64,000 bases of DNA from the NCBI RefSeq assembly GCF_030252345.1, contig NZ_CP126980.1:4851501-4915500 (forward strand). The letters run 5' to 3'. This document shows positions 59,080 through 64,000 of the stretch, piece by piece (positions within the stretch are counted from its first letter, which is position 1; the number at the start of each line of letters is the position of its first letter). The position numbers were made by a program, and so were the translations under genes. Under the pieces are notes generated by a model. It was given only the letters and a program-made list of their open reading frames with translations. It made no database searches and was not told the DNA's origin. The stretch is from Actinoplanes oblitus. Lineage in GTDB: Bacteria; Actinomycetota; Actinomycetes; Mycobacteriales; Micromonosporaceae.

Positions 59080-59976
59080 ATGGCCAAGCGCGCGCGACGG
59101 AACCGGCCCCGGCGGCGCACCGAGGTGCCGCCGGGCACCGTCGCGTCGAAGCGCTCCTGGCTGACCGCGAAGGGCCTGGCGCTGCTCGGGATCGTGGTGA
59201 CCGCGGTGGTCGGCTCGGGGGTCGCGCTGGCCGTCCAGCGCCTCGACGCCGCGGACCGGCGCCGTACCCAGGCACGCGTCCCGCTCCTGGTGGTCACCGC
59301 GGACTACGCCTTCGCCGACGACGCCGGCGAGGTCTGGGCGCTGCCGCGGGCGGTGAGCGCGGCCGGGGCGGGGCGGCTCGTTCAGCAGTTCGACGACCCG
59401 GCCGCGTGGCGGGCGAACATCGTGGCGGTGGCGCGCGCCGAGGGCGGCACGAAGCTCGGCCAGCAGATCGACGGCGCGGCGACCAGCATCACCCCGATCC
59501 GGATCGCGCTGACCACCACGGTCGAGGACACCGTGCTGGTGGAGGACATCACCGCGCGGACGCTGGCGTGCGCCGACCCGCCGCGGGCCTCGATCATCTT
59601 TGCCGGGAGCCAGGGCGTGGTGGCGACGGCGCGGATGAGCGTCGAGATCGACACCGGGAATCACCAGGCCGTGACCGAGGAGTCGGGCGCGCCTCGCCGG
59701 CCGTACTTCGACGAGCGGTTCCTCACCGTCGGGCGAGCCGATCCCCAGGTGGTGACCGTGGACGCGGTCACCCGGCGGCAGGCGTGCACGTGGGAGCTGG
59801 TGATCACGGCGTCGGCCGGTCAGCGCCGCCAGAGCGTGCCGGTACGCCTCGCCGGCGGCCGGCCGATGCGGTCCTCGGCCTGGGTGCGCGACTACGGCGA
59901 GCGCTTCCTCTGGACCGACGGGCTCCAGCTCAGCCGGCTCCCGGCCGGAACGGTCCGGCCGGACATCCCGTCGTGA
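59080..59976 (+). CDS. single-pass membrane protein of unknown function
   Basis: About 298 residues from the ATG at 59080, with GGGGAG upstream. A very basic N-terminus (KRARRNRPRRRTE) and one membrane helix at about 33-52 anchor an extracytoplasmic domain with mixed alpha/beta sequence (QARVPLLVVTADYAFADDAG, VEDTVLVEDITARTLACADP). No known domain. Its stop overlaps the GTG start of the WD40 gene (GTGA), so the two proteins are made together. Confidence 0.75.
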   Translation: MAKRARRNRPRRRTEVPPGTVASKRSWLTAKGLALLGIVVTAVVGSGVALAVQRLDAADRRRTQARVPLLVVTADYAFADDAGEVWALPRAVSAAGAGRLVQQFDDPAAWRANIVAVARAEGGTKLGQQIDGAATSITPIRIALTTTVEDTVLVEDITARTLACADPPRASIIFAGSQGVVATARMSVEIDTGNHQAVTEESGAPRRPYFDERFLTVGRADPQVVTVDAVTRRQACTWELVITASAGQRRQSVPVRLAGGRPMRSSAWVRDYGERFLWTDGLQLSRLPAGTVRPDIPS

Positions 59977-62240
59977 TCCGCCCGGCCGGACGGTGGCGGC
60001 CGTGGCTGCTGGGCGAGGTGATCACCCTGGCCGTGGCGACGGTGCTCGCCGTACCGGCCGCCGTCGTGGGCCGGGAGCATCGGATCACCGCCGCCGCGCG
60101 CCGGGACGTCGCGGTGTCCGCCCTGCTGCTGGAGGCCGAGCAGCGCCGTGCCGGCAATCCGGCGCTGGCGCTGCGGCTGGGCATCGCCGCCGTCCGGCTG
60201 TCCGCCACCCCGGCCACCCGGGCCGGCCTGCTCGCCACCCTGGCCGGCACCCGGTACGCCGGCCTGCTCCCGGTCCGGCACGACGGGGTCGAGGCGGTGG
60301 CCTTCGGCGACGACCCCGTGGTGGTCGCCACCGGCACCCGCGACGGCACCACGGTGCTGTGGGACATCGCCGAGCCGGGCCGTCCGCGCGAACTCGCCAG
60401 CCTGCGCGGTCATCGGTCCGCCGTCGCCGGCCTCGCCTACCGCCCGGACGGTGACCTGCTCGCGACCTCCGCGGGGGACGGCGCCACGCTGCTGTGGGAC
60501 GTCCGGGACCCGCGACACCCGGTGCGGATGGCGACCTGGCACGTCCCGGCCGGGAGCGACGCCTGGGACACCGTCCACCGCCTGGTCTTCAGCCCGGACG
60601 GCAGGCAGCTGGCGAGCGTGACCCTCGACGGCGCGGTCACGGTCCGCGACGTCGCCGACCCGCGCCGCCCGGCCGTCGCGTTCCGGCTGCCGGAGGTCGC
60701 CGACACCCTGGCGTACAGTCCGGACGGTCACCGGATCGCCGCGGCCGGTGGCGACGGCGACCTGACGATCTGGACGATCGACTCGGGCCGGCCACGCCGT
60801 ACGGCCGGGGTCCGGGCGCACTCCCGGACCGTCACCGCCCTGGCGTTCAGCCCGGACGGGCGTCGGCTGGCGACAGCGAGCTACGACGAGACGGCGAAGG
60901 TGTGGGACGCCGGCACCGCCGGCCGGATCCGTCCGGTCGCCACCCTCCGCGGCCACCAGGACGGGCTGTCCGCCGTCGCGTTCAGCCCGGACGGCCGGCG
61001 GATCGCCACCGGTGGCCTGGACAAGACGGTGCGGCTCTGGAACGCGGACGGCACGGCGGCCGCCCTGCCGGTGCTGGCCGGCCACCTCGCCCGGGTCGAG
61101 GCGCTGGCGTTCGGCCCGGACGGGCACACCCTGGTCAGCGGGGGCGCGGACGGCACGGCAATGCTCTGGGACACCGGACCGGGCACCGCGGAGTCGCCGG
61201 TGGCGAGCGCCCAGCAAACCGGCGGGATCTCCAGCCTCGCCGTCACCCCCGACGGGCGCGGACTGTACGCCGGCGATGTCGAGCAGGGCGCCGGAATCTG
61301 GACGCTGCGGGCCGGCCTGCCCCCGCAGCGGTCGGGAACCTTGACGGTACGCCGGAGCGAGTACCGCTTCCCCCTGGCGCTCACCCCGGACGGCACCACC
61401 CTGGTGATCGGCGACGGCGGCAAGGGCGTTGTCGTCTGGGACGTCGCGGACCGCTCCCGGCCACGCCGCCTGAGCGCGCTGGCCGCCGACGGCTGGACGC
61501 CCTGGCTGGCACTGAGCCGGGACGGCCGGTGCCTGGCCGTCGCCGACGGTGTCGCGCCGGTCCTGTGGGACCTGACCGACCCGGCACGTCCGGCGCGGCT
61601 CGGGCCGGTCCGCGGCCACTCGGGCTCGGTCGCCGGCGCCGCGTTCAGCGCGGACGGGCGGATCCTGGTCACCGCCGGCGACGACCGCCGGGTGATGCTC
61701 TGGGACGTGGCGGACCCGCGCCGGCCGCGCCGCCTGGCGGAGGTCGCCCTGCCCGGCCGGGTGGGCGGCGTCGCGATCAGCCCGGACGGCGGCACGCTGG
61801 CAACCGGGAGCGACGACGCCGCGGCCGTGTTGTGGAACATTCACGACCCCGGGCGTCCCCTGCGGATCCGGACCCTGATCAACCATCACCGGGACGTGAC
61901 GGTGGTGCGGTTCAGCCCGGACGGCCGGATCCTGGCGACCGGCGGTGCGGACGGGATGGTCGCCGTCTGGGAGGTGACCGATCCGGTGCACCCGGCTCTG
62001 ATCACCTCCCGGGTGAACGCGGCCGACTTCGTGTGGGCGCTCGCGTTCACCCCGGACGGCCGGACGCTGATCAGCGGGGAGAGTTCCGGCGGGCTGCGGG
62101 TCTGGGACCTGGCCGGCTGGACGGCGACAGCGGCCGACCCGGTGCGGCGGGCCTGCGCCCTGGCCGGCACCGGGCTGTCCGGACCGGAGTGGGGACAGTT
62201 CGCGCCCGGTGTCGCGTACCGCCCCACCTGCCCGCCCTGA
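59973..62240 (+). CDS. membrane-anchored WD40-repeat protein
   Basis: A 755-residue protein from the GTG at 59973. One N-terminal membrane helix (about 10-30), then a helical segment (VSALLLEAEQRRAGNPALAL) typical of the region linking NTPase or kinase modules to WD40 blades, followed by about 13-14 WD40 repeats, each marked by (A/V)FSPDGR and TTVLWD/TAKVWD-like ends: two full propellers. No NTPase, kinase or caspase domain is present, so it looks like the sensor/scaffold half of larger WD40 STAND proteins standing alone. Coupled to the upstream membrane protein. Confidence 0.88.
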   Translation: MIRPAGRWRPWLLGEVITLAVATVLAVPAAVVGREHRITAAARRDVAVSALLLEAEQRRAGNPALALRLGIAAVRLSATPATRAGLLATLAGTRYAGLLPVRHDGVEAVAFGDDPVVVATGTRDGTTVLWDIAEPGRPRELASLRGHRSAVAGLAYRPDGDLLATSAGDGATLLWDVRDPRHPVRMATWHVPAGSDAWDTVHRLVFSPDGRQLASVTLDGAVTVRDVADPRRPAVAFRLPEVADTLAYSPDGHRIAAAGGDGDLTIWTIDSGRPRRTAGVRAHSRTVTALAFSPDGRRLATASYDETAKVWDAGTAGRIRPVATLRGHQDGLSAVAFSPDGRRIATGGLDKTVRLWNADGTAAALPVLAGHLARVEALAFGPDGHTLVSGGADGTAMLWDTGPGTAESPVASAQQTGGISSLAVTPDGRGLYAGDVEQGAGIWTLRAGLPPQRSGTLTVRRSEYRFPLALTPDGTTLVIGDGGKGVVVWDVADRSRPRRLSALAADGWTPWLALSRDGRCLAVADGVAPVLWDLTDPARPARLGPVRGHSGSVAGAAFSADGRILVTAGDDRRVMLWDVADPRRPRRLAEVALPGRVGGVAISPDGGTLATGSDDAAAVLWNIHDPGRPLRIRTLINHHRDVTVVRFSPDGRILATGGADGMVAVWEVTDPVHPALITSRVNAADFVWALAFTPDGRTLISGESSGGLRVWDLAGWTATAADPVRRACALAGTGLSGPEWGQFAPGVAYRPTCPP

Positions 62241-62252
62241 GCCGCCTCGGGC

Positions 62253-62819
62253 CTACCGCTCCCGGCGCAGCGCGGTCAGCGCCGTCACCCCGCCGGACCC
62301 CGGTTCGATGGTGACGAAGCGGAAGTCGCCGCCACCACCACCGTCGAACAGCCGGTCACCCGCCCCGGCCACCACCGGGAAGGTGACCAGCCGGTACTCG
62401 TCGACCAGGTCGGCGGCCGCGAGCGCCCGCACCACGCTCAGGCTGCCGATGACCACGACGTCCCGGCGCTGCCGCTCGTCCTTCGCCCAGGCGACCGGGT
62501 CGCCGTCGATCGCCGCCGAGTTCGGCCAGGCGCCCGCGTCGATCCCGGTACGGGTGGCGACCCGCTTGGCCGCGGCGTTCATCAGCCCCGCGAACTCGCC
62601 GTCGCGAGCCGGCCAGAGCGTGGCGAACGCCTCCCAGGTGCGCCGCCCGTACAGGTGAACGCCGTCCGCCAGCCGCGACCCCAGCCGGAACTTGTCGCCG
62701 TCCACCGGCCCCGACCCGAACTTGAACGCCCACCCGCCGTGCCCGGTGCCCCCGCGCCCGTCGGGGTCGGAGACCACCCCGTCCAGGGTGATGAACTGAA
62801 TGACGATGATGTCGCCCAT
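62253..62819 (-). CDS. RibD C-terminal/dihydrofolate reductase-like protein
   Basis: A 188-residue protein with the DHFR-like fold of bacterial RibD_C proteins: IIVIQFITLDGVVSDPDG at the N-terminus, YGRRTWEAFATLWP and GSLSVVRALAAADLVDEYRL. These enzymes reduce pyrimidine or other small substrates with NADPH; many copies per genome occur in actinomycetes and individual roles are unknown. Convergent with the WD40 gene. Confidence 0.85.
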   Translation of the reverse strand: MGDIIVIQFITLDGVVSDPDGRGGTGHGGWAFKFGSGPVDGDKFRLGSRLADGVHLYGRRTWEAFATLWPARDGEFAGLMNAAAKRVATRTGIDAGAWPNSAAIDGDPVAWAKDERQRRDVVVIGSLSVVRALAAADLVDEYRLVTFPVVAGAGDRLFDGGGGGDFRFVTIEPGSGGVTALTALRRER

Positions 62820-62912
62820 GGCATGCTCCCGGCATCCTCGGCGGCCCGGCGGACCGCCTCTCACCGACCACATACCGGGCCGCGCCCGCGAACTCATCGC
62901 TACGCTTCGCCC

Positions 62913-63848
62913 GTGGTGACGAGTCCCGAGCAACACGAGGCGTTCCGCGGCGACCTGCTCGCGCACTGCTACCGGATGCTCGGGTCGTTCCAGGAGGCCG
63001 AGGATCTGGTCCAGGAGACCCTGCTGCGGGCGTGGAAGGCCGCCGACCGGTTCGACAGCGGCAAGGCGTCGCTGCGCACCTGGCTGCACCGGATCGCCAC
63101 GAACGCCTGCCTGACCGCCCTGGAGGGCCGCGCCCGGCGCCCGTTGCCGAGCGGACTCGGCGGTCCCGGCGACCCGCTGGCGCCGCTGACCCCCAGCCTC
63201 GACGTGCCCTGGCTGCAGCCGTTCCCGGACGCCCGGCTCGGCGACCCGGCCGAGGCCGCCCAGCAGCGTGCCGGCCTGCGCCTGGCCTGGGTCGCCGCCC
63301 TGCAACTGCTGCCGGCCCGGCAACGCGCCGTGCTGGTGCTGCGCGAGGTGCTCCAGCTGTCCGCCGCCGAGGTCGCCGATGTGCTCGACACCAGCGTCGC
63401 CTCGGTGAACAGCGGCCTGCAGCGGGCCCGGGCCGCCCTGCGCGCCGCCGCTCCGGCGCTCGACGAGCTGCGCGAGCCGGGCGATCCGGGGGAGCGGGCG
63501 GTCGTCGAGCGCTACCTGGTGGCGTTCGAGGCGGCCGACGTGCCGGCGCTGTCCCGGCTGCTCGCCGACGACGTGGCGCTGGAGATGCCGCCGGTGGCGC
63601 TCTGGCTGCTCGGGCGGGCGCACTACCGCGCGTTCGTCGAGCGGGTGTTCGCGATGCGCGGCCCGGGCTGGCGGCTGCTGCCGGTGGCGGCCAACGGGGG
63701 CCCGGCGCTGGCCGCCTACGCCCCGGACGGGCGGGCGCACTCGCTGCAGGTGTTCGAGGTGGCCGGCGGGCTGATCCGGCGCGGTGTGACCTTCGTCGAC
63801 CCGGCGCTCTTCGCGTCGTTCGGACTGCCCGCCGCCCTCGGCGCGTGA
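62913..63848 (+). CDS. ECF sigma factor with C-terminal SnoaL-like domain (SigJ/ECF41-like)
   Basis: About 311 residues from the GTG at 62913 (GTG 62916 equally possible; no ribosome site, likely leaderless). Sigma region 2 is EDLVQETLLRAWKAADRFD and region 4 LPARQRAVLVLREVLQLSA with SVASVNSGLQRARA. The last 110 residues (VVERYLVAFEAADVPALSRL onward) form a SnoaL/NTF2-like domain that in ECF41/SigJ-type factors controls core binding. These factors usually regulate a nearby COE or carboxymuconolactone decarboxylase gene; none is seen inside the window. Confidence 0.9.
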   Translation: MVTSPEQHEAFRGDLLAHCYRMLGSFQEAEDLVQETLLRAWKAADRFDSGKASLRTWLHRIATNACLTALEGRARRPLPSGLGGPGDPLAPLTPSLDVPWLQPFPDARLGDPAEAAQQRAGLRLAWVAALQLLPARQRAVLVLREVLQLSAAEVADVLDTSVASVNSGLQRARAALRAAAPALDELREPGDPGERAVVERYLVAFEAADVPALSRLLADDVALEMPPVALWLLGRAHYRAFVERVFAMRGPGWRLLPVAANGGPALAAYAPDGRAHSLQVFEVAGGLIRRGVTFVDPALFASFGLPAALGA

Positions 63849-63874
63849 TGGTGTTCGTCGATGCGTTGACAGTC

Positions 63875-63925
63875 GTGTTACCGCAGTGTTTCAATCGGCG
63901 ACGTACCTCCTGTGAGCGGTAACAC
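63875..63925. promoter_or_regulatory. 10-bp inverted repeat with 31-base spacer
   Basis: GTGTTACCGC (63875-63884) and GCGGTAACAC (63916-63925), perfect. No T run follows, so it could be a paired operator half-site arrangement or a long-loop hairpin. Confidence 0.45.
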
Positions 63926-63964
63926 ATCATCATCCCCATCCGGTGACACCGGATCGCGCTCGCA

Positions 63965-63982
63965 GTTGTTAGCGCTCACAAC
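63965..63982. promoter_or_regulatory. LacI-type palindrome at the right edge
   Basis: GTTGTTAGCGCTCACAAC: an 18-bp palindrome centred on AGCGCT with one mismatched pair, the style of LacI-family sugar operators. Its target gene would lie beyond the window. Confidence 0.6.
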
Positions 63983-64000
63983 GCTGTGTCCCCGACAGAA

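Noticed and set aside
58881..59972. Upstream extension of the WD40 frame by 364 codons
   Set aside because: It overlaps the membrane-protein gene in another frame and reads as low-complexity sequence; the GTG at 59973 fits the membrane helix and overlap.
59892..61991. A 699-codon minus-strand open frame over the WD40 gene
   Set aside because: Its regular Arg/Ala/Pro repeats mirror the WD40 repeats on the other strand; no independent domain.
1..64000. tRNA, rRNA, intact insertion sequences, prophage or attachment sites
   Set aside because: No cloverleaf-like sequences, rRNA stretches, transposase or integrase genes, or flanking direct repeats were found by reading; a covariance-model search would be needed to exclude small RNAs.

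Overview
The window is about 64 kb of very GC-rich DNA with densely packed genes, frequent GTG (and some TTG) starts and ATGA/GTGA stop-start overlaps. Gene content is that of a soil actinomycete: secreted chitinases, a GH92 mannosidase, LacI-controlled sugar uptake, SARP, PadR, TetR and MarR regulators, a SigB/SigF-type sigma factor with a partner-switching module, and a mycothiol-type (MDMPI) protein. I infer a Micromonosporaceae relative such as Actinoplanes; this rests on gene style only, since no comparison could be run.

Left part (0-12 kb): a methyltransferase, a YjbR-like protein, a membrane NACHT ATPase, a divergent SARP/PadR pair, an alternative sigma factor, two divergent secreted GH18 chitinases sharing a 17-bp palindromic box, a divergent methyltransferase/HxlR pair around a perfect palindrome, a secreted protein and a NUDIX hydrolase. 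At 11.9-12.6 kb lies the C-terminal half of an MFS transporter, followed by an ATP-dependent DNA ligase.

13.8-18.8 kb is an arsenic/metalloid-type island: MFS transporter, flavoprotein ending in Cys-Cys-Gly, ArsN1-like acetyltransferase, ArsR, a 67-residue peptide carrying four Cys-Cys-Gly motifs, a second ArsR and a TSUP permease. No classical arsenite pump or arsenate reductase is present. 18.8-20.25 kb holds three damaged genes: an oxidoreductase tail and a TetR tail joined back to back, and a kinase-like gene with an internal deletion. Then come a DoxX/TetR pair, a SUFU-domain protein with two small unknown genes, and a VanZ-like protein.

23.9-40.2 kb is a carbohydrate region. Two overlapping secreted esterase genes sit under a CebR-like box. 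A secreted S37 peptidase follows. A LacI repressor is divergent from a binding protein, two permeases and a GH1 beta-glucosidase; a 28-bp perfect palindrome lies between them and a hairpin separates the binding-protein and permease genes. A LytR-C protein, a second LacI, a MerR, a serine hydrolase and a large secreted GH92 mannosidase with its own operator complete the region.

40.4-51 kb is signalling and metabolism: an MDMPI-domain protein, an unrecognised protein, an Orn/Lys/Arg decarboxylase-family enzyme, DUF2795, an M20 dipeptidase, a GAF/PAS histidine kinase, and a tightly coupled STAS / ANTAR-PAS-PP2C / HATPase trio that could act on the sigma factor at 5 kb. 50.9-54.6 kb has a TetR/SDR pair and then a second gene graveyard: MarR and multicopper oxidase tails joined back to back, a PadR fragment, and a 63-bp minisatellite.

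54.7-64 kb contains release factor 3, an L,D-transpeptidase, a largely non-coding stretch with a frameshifted remnant, an SRPBCC protein behind two palindromes, a membrane protein overlapping a membrane WD40 propeller gene, a RibD-like reductase and an ECF sigma factor with a C-terminal SnoaL-like domain. At the right edge a LacI-type palindrome points to a sugar gene beyond the window.
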